Assembly: GCF_031585635.1 (NCBI RefSeq)
Contig: NZ_CP134195.1
Span: forward strand, 62,001 to 126,000
Length of the DNA: 64,000 nucleotides
From: Paraburkholderia sp. FT54
GTDB lineage: Bacteria > Pseudomonadota > Gammaproteobacteria > Burkholderiales > Burkholderiaceae
Reading direction: 5' to 3'
Shown here piece after piece: positions 15,922 through 26,512 of this stretch (positions are counted from its first letter, which is position 1; each line of letters opens with the position of its first letter). Both the position numbers and the translations under genes were made by a program. Under the pieces are notes generated by a model. That model made no database searches. It was given only the letters and a program-made list of their open reading frames with translations, and was not told the origin of the DNA.

Positions 15922-18858
15922 TTACTCGTAGTCGGCGATCGGCACGCAGGAGCAGAACAGATTGCGGTCGCCGTACACGTTGTCCGCGCGGCCGACCGGC
16001 GGCCAGTACTTCTTCGCGATCAGCGTGGGCAGCGGATACGCCGCCGTTTCGCGCGCATACGCATGCTTCCAGTCGTTCGCGATGACCACCGCCGCCGTGT
16101 GCGGCGCATGCTTCAACGGATTGTCTTCACGATCCGAGCGGCCGTCTTCCACCGCGCGGATTTCCTCGCGGATCGCGATCATCGCCTGGATGAAACGGTC
16201 GAGCTCTTCCTTCGATTCCGATTCGGTCGGCTCGACCATCAGCGTGCCCGGCACCGGGAAGCTCATCGTCGGCGCGTGGAAGCCGTAGTCGGCGAGACGC
16301 TTGGCGACGTCGTCGACGGTGATGCCGCTGGTTTCCTTGATCGGACGCAGGTCGAGAATACACTCGTGCGCGACCAGTCCGCCCGGACCCGAATACAGCA
16401 CCGGATAGTGCGGCGCGAGTTTCCTGGCGACGTAGTTCGCGTTGAGAATCGCGGTTTCGGTCGCGGCGGTGAGATTCTTAGCGCCCATCATAGCGATGTA
16501 CATCCACGAGATCGGCAGGATCGAGGCCGAGCCGTACGGTGCGCCCGACACCGCGCCGATGCCGTTCGGCGCGCGTTCATAGCCCGACGAGATCTGGTTC
16601 GGCAGGAACTGCGCGAGATGCGCGCCGACCGCAACCGGACCGACGCCCGGTCCGCCGCCGCCGTGCGGAATGCAGAAAGTCTTGTGCAGATTCAGGTGCG
16701 AGACGTCGCCGCCGAACTGGCCCGGCGCGGTCAGGCCGACCATCGCGTTCATGTTCGCGCCGTCCACATACACCTGGCCGCCGTGCGCGTGCACGATCTC
16801 GCAGATTTCGCGCACGTTCTGTTCGAACACGCCATGCGTGGACGGATACGTGATCATGATCGCCGCGAGTTTGTCGGCGTGCTGATCGGCTTTCTTCTTC
16901 AGGTCTTCGATATCGACGTTGCCTTGCGCGTCGCAGGCCACCACGACCACCTGCATGCCGGCCATCTGCGCCGACGCCGGATTCGTGCCATGTGCCGAAG
17001 CGGGAATCAGGCAGACGTTACGATGCGCTTCACCGCGCGACGCGTGATACGCGTGGATGATCAACAGGCCGGCGTATTCGCCTTGCGAGCCGGCGTTCGG
17101 CTGCAGCGACACGGCCGCGTAGCCAGTGGCCGCGACCAGCATCTCTTCGAGCTGATCGATCATTTCGCGGTAGCCGACGGTTTGCTCAGCCGGCGCGAAC
17201 GGATGGATCTGGCCGAATTCAGGCCACGTGACCGGCAGCATTTCCGAGGTCGCGTTCAGCTTCATCGTGCACGAGCCGAGTGGGATCATCGAACGGTCGA
17301 GGGCGAGGTCCTTGTCGGACAGGCTGCGCAGATAGCGCAGCATTTCCGTTTCCGAATGATGACGGTTGAACACATGGTGCGTGAGGTACGTGCTGGTGCG
17401 TTCGAGCGCGGCCGGCACCGATGCGGTGTTCGACGCCGCGAGCTTGGCGTCGAGTGCGTCGACTTGCGGCACGTCGCTGGTGAAAGCCGCTTGCGCGAAC
17501 ACGGCGAGCAGATCGGCGAGATCGTGGCGTGTCGTGGTTTCGTCGATCGACAGGCCCACTTGCGTGGCGCTTACTCGACGCAGATTGATGCGCTTGGCGG
17601 TAGCGGCGTCGAGCAGCGCTTGCGTGCGCGCGCCGGTGTCGAAAGTAAGTGTGTCGAAGAAAGTTTCGTTGACGAGCTTATAGCCAAGTTGCTTCGCGCC
17701 TTCGGCCAGCAACGCGGCGATGCGGTTCACGCGCAGCGCGATCGTCTTCAGACCGTGCGGGCCGTGATAGACGGCGTACATGCTGGCCATGATCGCGAGC
17801 AGCGCTTGCGCGGTACACACGTTCGAGGTGGCCTTCTCGCGGCGGATATGCTGTTCGCGCGTTTGCAGCGCGAGACGCAGCGCGGGGTTGCCTTGCGCGT
17901 CGACGGTCACGCCGACGAGGCGGCCCGGCATCTGGCGCTTGAATTCGTCGCGCACGGCGAGGTAAGCAGCATGCGGGCCGCCGAAGCCAACCGGCACGCC
18001 GAAACGCTGCGTATTGCCGACGGCCACGTCCGCGCCCCATTCGCCCGGCGGCGTGAGCACGGTCAGCGCGAGCAGGTCGGCGGCAACCACCACGTGGCCG
18101 CCCGCAGCATGGATCGCATCGGTGAGCGCGCGATAGTCGCGCACGTCGCCGTTCACGCCCGGATATTGCAGCAGCACGCCGAACGCATTCGCGTTCGCCG
18201 CTTCCGCGGCCGGGCCCACTTTCACTTCGATGCCGACCGGCGTGGCGCGCGTCTTTACCACTTCGATGGTTTGCGGCAGCACGTCGTCGGCCACGTAGAA
18301 CACGTTCGACTTCGGCTTGCCGATGCGTTGCAGCAGCGTCATCGCCTCAGCCGCGGCCGTGGCTTCGTCGAGCAGCGACGCATTCGAGATCGCCAGACCC
18401 GTCAGGTCGACGATCATCTGCTGGAAGTTCAGCAGCGCTTCCAGACGGCCTTGCGAGATTTCCGGCTGATACGGCGTGTACGCGGTGTACCACGCCGGAT
18501 TTTCCAGCACGTTACGCAGGATCACCGTCGGCGTGTGCGCGTTGTAATAGCCCTGCCCGATGTAGGAGCGGAACACCTGGTTCTTGTCCGCGAGTTCGCG
18601 CAGCGCGGCGAGCGCTTCCGCTTCGCTCTTCGGTTGCGTGAAGGGGCCGAGCGGCAGCGTTTCGGCGCGGCGGATCGTCTTCGGAATGACGGCGTCGATC
18701 AGCGCCGCGCGCGACGCGAAGCCGAGAGCTTCGAGCATCGCTTGCTGGTCGGCCGTGTCCGGGCCGATGTGCCGTTCAGCGAAGGCGTCATGCACTTCGA
18801 GCGCGGCGAGCGAGAGAGGAGTGCGGTTCATCAGACGATCCGGGTGTTCGAGCTTCAT
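15922..18858 (-). CDS. gcvP: Glycine dehydrogenase (decarboxylating), P-protein
   Basis: A 978-residue fused alpha/beta P-protein, close to the usual ~950-975. It decarboxylates glycine through a pyridoxal-phosphate adduct and passes the aminomethyl group to GcvH. The PLP lysine is Lys726 in [16 protein letters not shown], and the N-terminal half has the expected AERHIGPD and [23 protein letters not shown] sits 6 nt before the ATG at 18858. It is third in gcvT-gcvH-gcvP, 72 bp after gcvH, under the glycine riboswitch upstream of gcvT. Confidence 0.97.
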   Translation of the reverse strand: MKLEHPDRLMNRTPLSLAALEVHDAFAERHIGPDTADQQAMLEALGFASRAALIDAVIPKTIRRAETLPLGPFTQPKSEAEALAALRELADKNQVFRSYIGQGYYNAHTPTVILRNVLENPAWYTAYTPYQPEISQGRLEALLNFQQMIVDLTGLAISNASLLDEATAAAEAMTLLQRIGKPKSNVFYVADDVLPQTIEVVKTRATPVGIEVKVGPAAEAANANAFGVLLQYPGVNGDVRDYRALTDAIHAAGGHVVVAADLLALTVLTPPGEWGADVAVGNTQRFGVPVGFGGPHAAYLAVRDEFKRQMPGRLVGVTVDAQGNPALRLALQTREQHIRREKATSNVCTAQALLAIMASMYAVYHGPHGLKTIALRVNRIAALLAEGAKQLGYKLVNETFFDTLTFDTGARTQALLDAATAKRINLRRVSATQVGLSIDETTTRHDLADLLAVFAQAAFTSDVPQVDALDAKLAASNTASVPAALERTSTYLTHHVFNRHHSETEMLRYLRSLSDKDLALDRSMIPLGSCTMKLNATSEMLPVTWPEFGQIHPFAPAEQTVGYREMIDQLEEMLVAATGYAAVSLQPNAGSQGEYAGLLIIHAYHASRGEAHRNVCLIPASAHGTNPASAQMAGMQVVVVACDAQGNVDIEDLKKKADQHADKLAAIMITYPSTHGVFEQNVREICEIVHAHGGQVYVDGANMNAMVGLTAPGQFGGDVSHLNLHKTFCIPHGGGGPGVGPVAVGAHLAQFLPNQISSGYERAPNGIGAVSGAPYGSASILPISWMYIAMMGAKNLTAATETAILNANYVARKLAPHYPVLYSGPGGLVAHECILDLRPIKETSGITVDDVAKRLADYGFHAPTMSFPVPGTLMVEPTESESKEELDRFIQAMIAIREEIRAVEDGRSDREDNPLKHAPHTAAVVIANDWKHAYARETAAYPLPTLIAKKYWPPVGRADNVYGDRNLFCSCVPIADYE

Positions 18859-18930
18859 GGGTGTTCCTGGCGGTGCGGCTGTCCGTTCGAAAAGGACACC
18901 GCACCTGTCGGGTTAAACGTAAAGGTAAAT

Positions 18931-19311
18931 TCAGGCGCCGATGGATTTGGTGTACGCGTCGGCGTCGATCAGACGGTCTTGCGTGGCGTCCGCGGCCGGC
19001 TTGATCTTGAAGAGCCAGCTTTCGTACGGCGCGGTGTTGACCGAATCAGGCGTGTCGGCCACGGCGGTGTTGGCTTCGATGATCTCGCCCGAGACCGGCG
19101 CGTAAATATCCGAAGCGGCTTTTACCGACTCGATGACAGCGACGGTGTCGCCTGCCGTGACGGTCTTGCCCAGTTCCTGCACTTCGAAGAAGACGATATC
19201 GCCGAGCGCTTCCTGCGCGTGGTCGGTGATGCCGACCGTCAGCGTGCCGTCCGCTTCGGTGCGGACCCATTCGTGCGATTCGGTGTATTTCAGATCGGCC
19301 GGGATGCTCAT
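18931..19311 (-). CDS. gcvH: Glycine cleavage system H protein
   Basis: A 126-residue lipoyl carrier protein that shuttles the aminomethyl group between GcvP, GcvT and the lipoamide dehydrogenase. The lipoylated lysine is Lys64 in [14 protein letters not shown]. The N-terminus YTESHEWVR is typical. AGGAG precedes the ATG. It lies between gcvT and gcvP with short gaps, so all three should be on one transcript. Confidence 0.97.
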   Translation of the reverse strand: MSIPADLKYTESHEWVRTEADGTLTVGITDHAQEALGDIVFFEVQELGKTVTAGDTVAVIESVKAASDIYAPVSGEIIEANTAVADTPDSVNTAPYESWLFKIKPAADATQDRLIDADAYTKSIGA

Positions 19312-19456
19312 CGGATGCTCCTATGCGGTGTGATTCGGTAGTAACTAAAAAGGGCCCTCCAACCTGTCGCTTCGCGCCAGGCCGTCTCAGAGGGAACAAG
19401 AAAACTTGGGGCGGCCCGGCGTTTTCTCGTGAAGGTTTGCGCACGCGCCGGTTTGC

Positions 19457-20575
19457 TTAAACCGCGAGCACTTTGCCATTGCGCACGAACGGCAGTTTTA
19501 CCACGCTTGCAGGAACGTTTTTGTCACGAATCTGAACGTGAACGGTGTCGCCCGGCTGCACGCCCTTCGGCACGCGCGCGAAGGCGATCGATTCCTGCAT
19601 GGTCGGGGAAAACGTGCCGCTGGTGATTTCGCCTTCGCCCTGCGGCGTGACCACTTTCTGATGAGCACGCAGCACGCCCGCCGCCTTGCCGTTTTCCTTC
19701 AGCAGGATCAGGCCGACGAACGCGGCCTGCGAACCGTCCGCTTCCAGCTTGCCCTTGCCGACGAAGTCGCGCGGCGAGGTCAGGTCGACCGTCCAGGCGA
19801 GACCGGCGTCGAGCGGCGAGACGTTGTCGTCCATGTCCTGGCCGTACAGGTTCATGCCGGCTTCGAGGCGCAGCGTGTCGCGCGCGCCGAGACCGGCCGG
19901 GCGCACGCCTTGGGCTTGCAATGCGTTCCACAGCGCTTCGACGTGATCCGCCGGGACGATGATTTCGAAGCCGTCTTCGCCGGTGTAGCCGGTGCGGGCG
20001 ACGGTCAATTCGCCGAACGGCGTGCCTTCGATGCGGGCGGCGTTGAAGGGCTTCAGAGCCTCAGTGGCGGCGCGCGCGGCCGGCACGGTTTGCCAGACTT
20101 TTTCGCGTGCGTTCGGACCTTGCACCGCGACGATCGCGAAGTCGCGGCGCGGCGTGATGGTCAGGCCGAAGCCGCCTTCGGCGTTGAGTTGGCCGAACCA
20201 GGCGATGTCTTTGTCAGCGGTGCCGGCGTTCACGACCACACGGAAGTGATCTTCACCGAAGTAATAGACGATCAGGTCGTCGATCACGCCGCCATTCGGG
20301 TTCAGCAGGCAGGAGTACAACGCGCGGCCAGGCGTTTGCAGTTTGGCGACGTTGTTCGCCAGCGCGTATTCGAAGAAGGCGCGCACGCGCTCGCCGGTGA
20401 AATCGACGACGCACATGTGCGAGACGTCGAACATGCCGGCGTCGGTGCGCACGGCGCGGTGTTCGTCGATCTGCGAGCCGTAGTTGACGGGCATGTCCCA
20501 GCCGCCGAAATCGACCATGCGGGCATTGAGCGCGCGATGGGTGGCGTTGAGCGGGGTGTGTTTGAGTTCGGTCAT
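19457..20575 (-). CDS. gcvT: Aminomethyltransferase, glycine cleavage T protein
   Basis: Takes the aminomethyl group from GcvH, releases ammonia and gives 5,10-methylene-tetrahydrofolate. The start is set at the ATG at 20575 ([16 protein letters not shown]), giving 372 residues, the normal size; a 12-residue upstream extension reads through the leader. Folate-binding features include [10 protein letters not shown] near the N-terminus, [12 protein letters not shown] and [18 protein letters not shown]. First gene of gcvTHP, directly downstream of the tandem glycine riboswitch. Confidence 0.97.
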   Translation of the reverse strand: MTELKHTPLNATHRALNARMVDFGGWDMPVNYGSQIDEHRAVRTDAGMFDVSHMCVVDFTGERVRAFFEYALANNVAKLQTPGRALYSCLLNPNGGVIDDLIVYYFGEDHFRVVVNAGTADKDIAWFGQLNAEGGFGLTITPRRDFAIVAVQGPNAREKVWQTVPAARAATEALKPFNAARIEGTPFGELTVARTGYTGEDGFEIIVPADHVEALWNALQAQGVRPAGLGARDTLRLEAGMNLYGQDMDDNVSPLDAGLAWTVDLTSPRDFVGKGKLEADGSQAAFVGLILLKENGKAAGVLRAHQKVVTPQGEGEITSGTFSPTMQESIAFARVPKGVQPGDTVHVQIRDKNVPASVVKLPFVRNGKVLAV

Positions 20576-20660
20576 GGGGCCTCGGGCATCTCGCGAAACG
20601 AAAAAGGCCATGCGGCGCTACGCCTCGCGGCCTTGCGGCTGCGAGCGTGGTTCTGCATGA

Positions 20661-20940
20661 CCCCTCTGTCCTCGATACCTGAGAGATTGCGCTGCCGGGG
20701 TCACGTTGACGTGCCACGGTGAAACGCGCGCCCCTTCGGTGGGCAGCCTGCCAGAATCCGCTCGATTAAACGATGCAGACGGCTACTGCCGCTCTCCAGA
20801 GTGCGAAAAACCGGTGCCTTGATGTTGCCTGGACGCGGGTTTTTCGACGCGGTCGGTCCTTTTGCCTGAGAGTTTGCGGGTGTGCCCCTTCGGCGGCGCG
20901 GCCTGCGGTTTCCAGCGGCCAGCGCGCTCTCCCGACGCGT
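20661..20940 (-). promoter_or_regulatory. Tandem glycine riboswitch upstream of gcvTHP
   Basis: Two aptamers on the minus strand. Aptamer 1 (about 20940-20850) has GGGAGAGCGC, GCCGAAGGGGCA and CAAACTCTCAGGCAAAAGG; aptamer 2 (about 20805-20661) has CTGGAGAGCGG, ACCGAAGGGGC and AATCTCTCAGGTATCGAGG, then GACAG. These are the conserved elements of the gcvT RNA motif. Tandem glycine riboswitches normally turn gcvTHP on when glycine is abundant. The 3' end lies about 85 nt before gcvT. Confidence 0.95.
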
Positions 20941-21086
20941 GCGGCGAATGTACGCGAGGGCCGGGGGCTTGTCAAATAAAGGCCCGCGAGCGGCGCGGAC
21001 GTTGACGGGCCGCCTTCATGCCTGTCAAAAAAAGCGCGGGACGTGATGGCCGCGCTCGTGCTACTTCGATACCGGACCTGGAGCGA

Positions 21087-21437
21087 TTATTCGCCTATGG
21101 CGTGTGCCGCGTTGTCCAGTTCCTGATTCAGCAGGCGCTGTTCGTCGCTGGACAGTCCGCCGCCGTGCTGCGCGGCCATGTCGTGTGCTTCGTGACGGAT
21201 CACGTCGAGGCGATGGTGCAGCGCGCCGCCTTGCGGAGGCGGGTAGTAGCCTTGACTGACGCGGTTATCGATCCGGCGGCTGAGATTGTCGATGCGGCCG
21301 TCGACCTGACGCAGCCGCTGATCCGCGATCTGTTGCGGATTGGGACGAGGCGCCGGCGCGGGCTGAGGTGCCACCACACAGGCGGCGAGAGAACTGAGCA
21401 GGGCGCACGCGGCGAGCGCGCGGATAGTACGGGGCAT
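21087..21437 (-). CDS. Small lipoprotein, function unknown
   Basis: Started at the ATG at 21437 this is a 116-residue protein with a lipoprotein signal (ALLSSLAAC, lipidated Cys20), then a Pro/Ala linker (APQPAPAPRPNP) and a helical C-terminal half rich in Arg, Gln and Asp (QQIADQRLRQVDGRIDNLSRRIDNR). The helical part may form a coiled coil. It lies alone between the glycine operon leader and an oxidoreductase gene. A longer start upstream is possible but would bury the lipobox. Confidence 0.65.
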   Translation of the reverse strand: MPRTIRALAACALLSSLAACVVAPQPAPAPRPNPQQIADQRLRQVDGRIDNLSRRIDNRVSQGYYPPPQGGALHHRLDVIRHEAHDMAAQHGGGLSSDEQRLLNQELDNAAHAIGE

Positions 21438-21633
21438 GGACTCTCCGGAAGTCATTGTCGTTTGCGGTGCTACCCGGGTAGGAACGGATGACAGCCGCAA
21501 CGCGCTGACCGGAGGCGCGGCGTTATTTGTAACGTTATGTTCCTTTCGGGCGTGTCAGGGTTTTGACCTGCGCGGCGCGGGTGGCGAGTGCCGTTTTAGG
21601 TACACAGACCGTTTCGACGCGCAGGCAAAGCAG

Positions 21634-22683
21634 TCAGCGAATCCGCTCGAACGGCAACCGGATGCCTTCTTCCGAACTACGGCCGGCAAGCTCGATAACC
21701 GTCATTACGTCGACAGCGTCCTGTGCGCTCACCGGGAATTTCACTCCATTCTGGATGGCGTCGGCCACCGCGATATAGAACCCGGAGTAATCGCCATTGC
21801 GCGTCGGCAACTCGCGCTCGACTTCCTTATCGCCTTCCAGCACGCGCAGCGCACCTGCGGCGTTGCCCGCGCCGAAGCCGTCGTCGCCCGGACGCAGGCC
21901 CGCCTTCAACTGATCTTCCTGGGTATCGAGCCCGTATTTCATATAGCTGCCGCGCGTGCCGTGGATGGTGAAGCGTGGCGCGACCAGCGCCGTCAACGCA
22001 CTGGCGTGCAACACCACTTCGAACTCAGCGTAGCCGAGCTGGATATGCACGTAGTCCGGCGCACCGGCGTCGTCGCGATGCTTGCGCACCGTGGCCGACA
22101 CGGTCTGCGGCGCTCCAAACAATGCCAGCGCCTGGTCGACCAGATGCGGCCCGAGGTCGAGCAGCAAGCCGCCGCCTCGCGACGCTTCCTCGCGCCAACG
22201 CTGCCGCACTTCCGGCCGGAATCGGTCGAAATGCGATTCGTATTGCGTGATCCGTCCCAATTCACCGCTCGCGAGCAGATCGCGCACGGTCAGAAAATCG
22301 CCGTCCCAGCGACGGTTGTGGAACGGTATGAAGAGTTTGCTTCGGGCGAGCGCGATATTGGCGAGCGTGTGCGCGTCGGCGGCGTTCAGCGTGACCGGCT
22401 TGTCGACCACCACGTGCTTGCCCGCTTCCAGCGTGCGGCGCGCCAGGTCGAAGTGCGTGTCGTTCGGCGTGGCGATCACGATGCAGTCGAGTTCATCGAG
22501 CGCCAGCAGCGCGTCGAGGTCCGCCACCACTTTCGTGTGCGGATAGTCGGCGAGCGCGCGCTCGGGCTGGCTCGTGGCAATGGCGGCGACGCTCGCGCGG
22601 CCGCAGTGCTCGATCACCGGCGCATGAAAGGTCGCGCCGGCGAAACCGTAACCCATCAATCCAATCTTCAGCGATGCGGACAT
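21634..22683 (-). CDS. Gfo/Idh/MocA-family NAD(P)-dependent oxidoreductase
   Basis: A 349-residue protein of the YdgJ/YvaA-like branch. The N-terminal Rossmann fold has GLMGYGFAGATFHAP, the family's EKP-type motif appears as VVDKPVTLNAADAH, and the C-terminal substrate domain has GGGLLLDLGPHLVDQAL with the conserved His. Members oxidise or reduce sugars and inositols; the substrate here cannot be predicted. The gene is divergent from the helicase gene. Confidence 0.85.
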   Translation of the reverse strand: MSASLKIGLMGYGFAGATFHAPVIEHCGRASVAAIATSQPERALADYPHTKVVADLDALLALDELDCIVIATPNDTHFDLARRTLEAGKHVVVDKPVTLNAADAHTLANIALARSKLFIPFHNRRWDGDFLTVRDLLASGELGRITQYESHFDRFRPEVRQRWREEASRGGGLLLDLGPHLVDQALALFGAPQTVSATVRKHRDDAGAPDYVHIQLGYAEFEVVLHASALTALVAPRFTIHGTRGSYMKYGLDTQEDQLKAGLRPGDDGFGAGNAAGALRVLEGDKEVERELPTRNGDYSGFYIAVADAIQNGVKFPVSAQDAVDVMTVIELAGRSSEEGIRLPFERIR

Positions 22684-23007
22684 GCGTGTCTTCCTGCAAA
22701 ATCGGCGCGCCGCTTTGCCACCGCGGCGGCGGCGCGCAACACCGCAATTGTGGCATGTCCTGAGGGTGGGCCGTCAGCGTCGTGGTGGGCGTCCGTCGCC
22801 GATATCCGTCTGCACAATCGTGTTAACATCGCTGCTCTCGCGCGAACCGCAGCGGGCCGGACCACCTTCGCAGCGCGCGGGGCGCCCGTTCCAGCGGCCG
22901 GGACCGCGCAGCATGCCCCCGGGCCTTCGGCTGGCGAATTTGCGCTGCTACGCCCTCGACCGCCGCTTTCAACCGCTGCTTTCAACCGCATTACCCATCC
23001 ACAGACG
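22684..23007. other. Divergent intergenic region, oxidoreductase/rep
   Basis: A 324-bp region between two divergent genes that must hold both promoters. No convincing promoter or operator was recognised. An open frame upstream of the helicase runs through it but has no family resemblance, so it is treated as non-coding. Confidence 0.4.
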
Positions 23008-25098
23008 ATGTCCGCAGGCCTGAACCCCGCTCAAAATGAAGCGGTCCGTTATCTTGACGGTCCGTGTCTCGTGCTCGCCGGCGCCGGCAGCGGCAAGACG
23101 CGCGTGATCACGCAGAAGATCGCGCACCTGATCGAGGCCAAGGGCTTCGAGCCGCGCCACATCGCCGCCGTCACGTTCACGAACAAGGCCGCGTTGGAAA
23201 TGCGCGAGCGCGTGGGCAAGCTGCTCGAAGGCAAGACGCTCACCACGCCCGGCAAGGAAGGCCGCAAAGTGCCCGTCAATCAGTTGACGGTTTGCACGTT
23301 CCACTCGCTCGGCGTGCAGATTCTGCGGCAGGAAGCGGAGCACGTCGGCCTGAAGCCGCAGTTCTCGATCATGGATTCCGACGACTGCTTCGGCATGATC
23401 CAGGAGCAGGTCGGCTCGACGGACAAAGGCTTCATCCGCAAGATCCAGTCGATCATCTCGCTGTGGAAGAACGGCATGATCATGCCCGAGCAGGCGATCG
23501 CGATCGCCGCGAACGAGGACGAGCACCAGGCCGCGATCGTCTACCGCAATTACGTGGCGACACTGCACGCGTATCAGGCAGTCGATTTCGACGACCTGAT
23601 TCGTCTACCCGCCGAACTTTTCGAGAAGAACGAGCAGGTGCGCGACCGCTGGCAGAACAAGCTGCGCTATCTGCTGATCGACGAGTATCAGGACACCAAC
23701 GCCTGCCAGTACGAACTGGTGAAACTGCTGGCCGGCAAGCGCGCGGCGTTCACGGCGGTTGGCGACGACGATCAGGCGATCTACGGTTGGCGCGGCGCGA
23801 CGCTCGAAAATCTCGGGCAGCTCAGCAAGGATTTTCCGAAGCTGCATCTGATCAAGCTGGAGCAGAACTACCGCTCGACGGTGCGCATTCTGACCGCCGC
23901 GAACAACGTGATCGCGAACAATCCGAAGTTGTTCGAGAAGAAGCTGTGGTCCGAACACGGCATGGGCGACACGATCACCGTCACGCCGTGCAACGACGAA
24001 GAGCACGAGGCCGAGTCCGTGGTGTTTCGGCTGTCGGCGCACAAGTTCGAACGGCGCGCGAATTTCCGCGACTACGCGATCCTGTATCGCGGTAATTTCC
24101 AGGCGCGCATCTTCGAGCAGGTGTTGCGGCGTGAGCGGATTCCGTACGTGCTGTCCGGCGGCCAGTCGTTCTTCGACAAAGCCGAAATCAAAGACATCTG
24201 CGCGTATCTGCGTCTGATCGCCAACGCGAACGACGACCCCGCGTTCATCCGCGCGATCACCACACCGCGCCGCGGCGTCGGCAATACGACGCTCGAGGCG
24301 CTCGGCTCGTTCGCGGGCCAGGCCAAGGTGTCGCTGTTCGAGGCGGTGTATATGGGCGGCATCGAGGCGCGTCTGTCGCCGCGGCAGATCGAACCCATGC
24401 GCGTGTTCTGCGACTTCATGCAGCGGCTCACCGATCGCGCCGAGAAGGACGCCGCCGGCACGCTGCTCGACGAACTGATGGATGCGATTCACTACGAAGC
24501 CTATCTCTACGATGCGTTCGACGAACGTCAGGCGCAGGCGAAGTGGCAAAACGTGCTGGAGTTCATGGAGTGGCTCAAGCGTAAAGGCACGAAGGCCGAG
24601 CCCGAAGGTGCCGGTAACGACGAAGCCACCGGCTACGACACCGCCGACGGTCTCGGCGACACCGGCAAGAATCTGCTCGGCCTGATCCAGACCGTGGCGC
24701 TGATGTCGATGCTCGAAGGCCGCGAGGAAGATCCCGACGCGGTGCGGCTCTCGACGGTGCATGCGTCGAAGGGTTTGGAGTATCCGCACGTGTTTCTGGT
24801 CGGCGTCGAGGAAGGCATCATGCCGCATCGCGGCGGTCCGGACGACGAGCCGATCGACGACGCGCGCATCGAGGAAGAGCGCCGCCTGATGTATGTGGCG
24901 ATCACGCGTGCGCAGCGCAGCCTGCATCTGAACTGGTGCAAGAAGCGCAAGCGCGCGAGAGAGACGGTGGTGTGCGAGCCGTCGCGCTTCATCCCCGAAA
25001 TGCTGCTCGACGACGCCCCGCCGCCGACGCCCGAAGAAGCGCCGATGTCGCCGAAAGACCGGCTCGCAAGTTTGAAGGCGCTGTTGCAGAAGCCTTGA
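23008..25098 (+). CDS. rep: ATP-dependent DNA helicase Rep (UvrD/Rep superfamily 1)
   Basis: Started at the ATG at 23008 the protein is 696 residues, right for Rep. The open frame extends far upstream but that part is not helicase. Motifs: Walker A GAGSGKT with Lys30, motif Ia FTNKAALEMRERV, motif II LLIDEYQDTN, motif III GDDDQAIYGWRGA, motif IV LEQNYRST, motif V VRLSTVHASKGLEYPHVFL, motif VI EEERRLMYVAITRA. A 3'-5' helicase that removes protein blocks ahead of replication forks. No strong Shine-Dalgarno is visible. Confidence 0.92.
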   Translation: MSAGLNPAQNEAVRYLDGPCLVLAGAGSGKTRVITQKIAHLIEAKGFEPRHIAAVTFTNKAALEMRERVGKLLEGKTLTTPGKEGRKVPVNQLTVCTFHSLGVQILRQEAEHVGLKPQFSIMDSDDCFGMIQEQVGSTDKGFIRKIQSIISLWKNGMIMPEQAIAIAANEDEHQAAIVYRNYVATLHAYQAVDFDDLIRLPAELFEKNEQVRDRWQNKLRYLLIDEYQDTNACQYELVKLLAGKRAAFTAVGDDDQAIYGWRGATLENLGQLSKDFPKLHLIKLEQNYRSTVRILTAANNVIANNPKLFEKKLWSEHGMGDTITVTPCNDEEHEAESVVFRLSAHKFERRANFRDYAILYRGNFQARIFEQVLRRERIPYVLSGGQSFFDKAEIKDICAYLRLIANANDDPAFIRAITTPRRGVGNTTLEALGSFAGQAKVSLFEAVYMGGIEARLSPRQIEPMRVFCDFMQRLTDRAEKDAAGTLLDELMDAIHYEAYLYDAFDERQAQAKWQNVLEFMEWLKRKGTKAEPEGAGNDEATGYDTADGLGDTGKNLLGLIQTVALMSMLEGREEDPDAVRLSTVHASKGLEYPHVFLVGVEEGIMPHRGGPDDEPIDDARIEEERRLMYVAITRAQRSLHLNWCKKRKRARETVVCEPSRFIPEMLLDDAPPPTPEEAPMSPKDRLASLKALLQKP

Positions 25099-25192
25099 GC
25101 GGGCGCTGCGAACGTTGCGCTCGCGGTCGCCCCGGATAGCAGCCAGCCTGACGCACGACGCGAACCGCGCAGGCCTGTATGCCGACCGAGTT

Positions 25193-25237
25193 AAAAAAAT
25201 CCCTGCACGGCGGCGACGCGGTGCAGGGATTTTTTAG
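25193..25237. terminator. Bidirectional terminator between rep and the cytochrome gene
   Basis: Hairpin with arms ATCCCTGCAC/GTGCAGGGAT flanked by an A-run on the left and a T-run on the right, so it can serve both convergent genes. Confidence 0.9.
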
Positions 25238-25262
25238 TGGTGCGGCAAACGCCGCGAGCGTT

Positions 25263-26162
25263 TTACTTCACCGCGCTGACCATATAGTCGACAGCGGCCT
25301 TCACGTCCGCGTCGGAGGCGGTCGAGCCGCCCTTCGGAGGCATCGCGCCCTTGCCGTGCAGCGCGTAGTTATAGACCGTGTCCATCGGCTCCTTCAGACG
25401 CGGCGCCCAGGCGTCCTTGTCGCCGAACTTGGGTGCGTTCAGCACGCCGGCCGCATGACAGGCCTGACAAACCTGCTGATACAACGCCTTGCCGGCTTGC
25501 GACGCGTCCGCGCTTTGCGTGCCGCCCGCTGCTGGCGCGGCTGCTTGCGGCACGCTGGCCAGGGCGGCCATCGCCGCGGCGGCCTGAGCCGCGCCCGCGT
25601 CCGAAGCGCCGGCCGGCGCTGCTGCCGCTGCACCGGATGCCGCCGCTGCCGCGCCCGGCGCCGGCTGAGCCGGTTCAGGGAAGCTTCCGCCGGAATTGTT
25701 CGCCATGTAGGCGACTGCGCGGGCGATTTCAAAATCGCTATAGTCGTCCGGGCTGGTGCCGCCGCGCGGCGGCATCGCGCCTTTGCCGGCGAGCGCCGTG
25801 TGCAGCAGCGTGTCGAAGCCCTGCGCGATGCGCGGTGCCCAGTCGGCGGTATTGGTGAATTTCGGCGCGCCTGCCGCACCCGACGCGTGACACGCAGAGC
25901 AAACGGCCTTGTAGACTTCCTCGCCACTCTTGTAGACGCGCGGCGCGTTGGCGTCGCGAATGTCGACCTGGGCGAACGGTTTGATGCGGGCGGTGACCTC
26001 GGCTTCGGAGAGAGAGTCGGTGCCGGCGCCGGTGCGTGTCGAATTGTCGACGTAGATCACTAGCAAAACGATGATGACGATGGGTACCGCAAAACTGGCA
26101 ATGATCGCGGCGACGAGCTGTCCGGGGGTTTTGATCGGGGCTCCGTGTGGTGCTTCGCTCAT
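25263..26162 (-). CDS. Membrane-anchored dihaem cytochrome c (cytochrome c5 family)
   Basis: A 299-residue protein with one N-terminal membrane anchor (residues ~17-38) and two class I cytochrome c domains facing the periplasm. Haem motifs are C88-SAC-H92 and C232-QAC-H236, each followed by a GKGAMPP loop that supplies the axial Met (Met130 in domain 1). The domains are joined by an Ala/Pro-rich linker of ~60 residues (163-218). It is expected to carry electrons in the respiratory chain. The two domains are similar and came from an internal duplication. Confidence 0.92.
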   Translation of the reverse strand: MSEAPHGAPIKTPGQLVAAIIASFAVPIVIIVLLVIYVDNSTRTGAGTDSLSEAEVTARIKPFAQVDIRDANAPRVYKSGEEVYKAVCSACHASGAAGAPKFTNTADWAPRIAQGFDTLLHTALAGKGAMPPRGGTSPDDYSDFEIARAVAYMANNSGGSFPEPAQPAPGAAAAASGAAAAAPAGASDAGAAQAAAAMAALASVPQAAAPAAGGTQSADASQAGKALYQQVCQACHAAGVLNAPKFGDKDAWAPRLKEPMDTVYNYALHGKGAMPPKGGSTASDADVKAAVDYMVSAVK

Positions 26163-26436
26163 GCTTGTCTCGTCTCCGTGGGTATGTGAGCGGTACAGCG
26201 TGACGGCAACTTCTTGTTCTTTAATCAGCCAGGACGATTATAGACGCAACATTTCGACGGCGGCGAGGGGCGCGGCGCGGTGTTCAGCAGGCGTTTACCC
26301 GCATCGTGAGAGTCGGCCGAAAGGCGCCGGATACCGCCATTGCGGCCGTCCGGTGGACGGTGTGGCCGAAACCGGGTATCCTTCCGGTCTCGCTTTGGCG
26401 TCGCATCCGCTCTGGTTGCCGCGCTTTCGTGTTGAA

Positions 26437-26512
26437 GCGCCCGTAGCTCAATGGATAGAGTACTGCCCTCCGAAGGCAGGGGTTGCTGGTTCGATCCCAG
26501 CCGGGCGCACCA
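26437..26512 (+). tRNA. tRNA-Arg (anticodon CCG)
   Basis: A 76-nt cloverleaf. The acceptor arms are GCGCCCG/CGGGCGC, followed by A and an encoded CCA; the D arm is AGCTCAATGGATAGAGT; the anticodon stem CTGCC/GGCAG encloses the loop CTCCGAA with CCG at the anticodon; the T arm contains TTCGATCC. It decodes CGG. Confidence 0.97.

Noticed and set aside
16063..19341. Very long plus-strand open frame (1092 codons) across gcvP and gcvH
   Set aside because: It is the antisense shadow of gcvP/gcvH, caused by high GC at third codon positions; its product is Arg/His-rich with no domain.
21436..23007. 5' extension of the helicase frame giving a 1220-residue protein
   Set aside because: The extra ~520 codons run antisense to the Gfo/Idh/MocA gene and show no domain; Rep begins at 23008.
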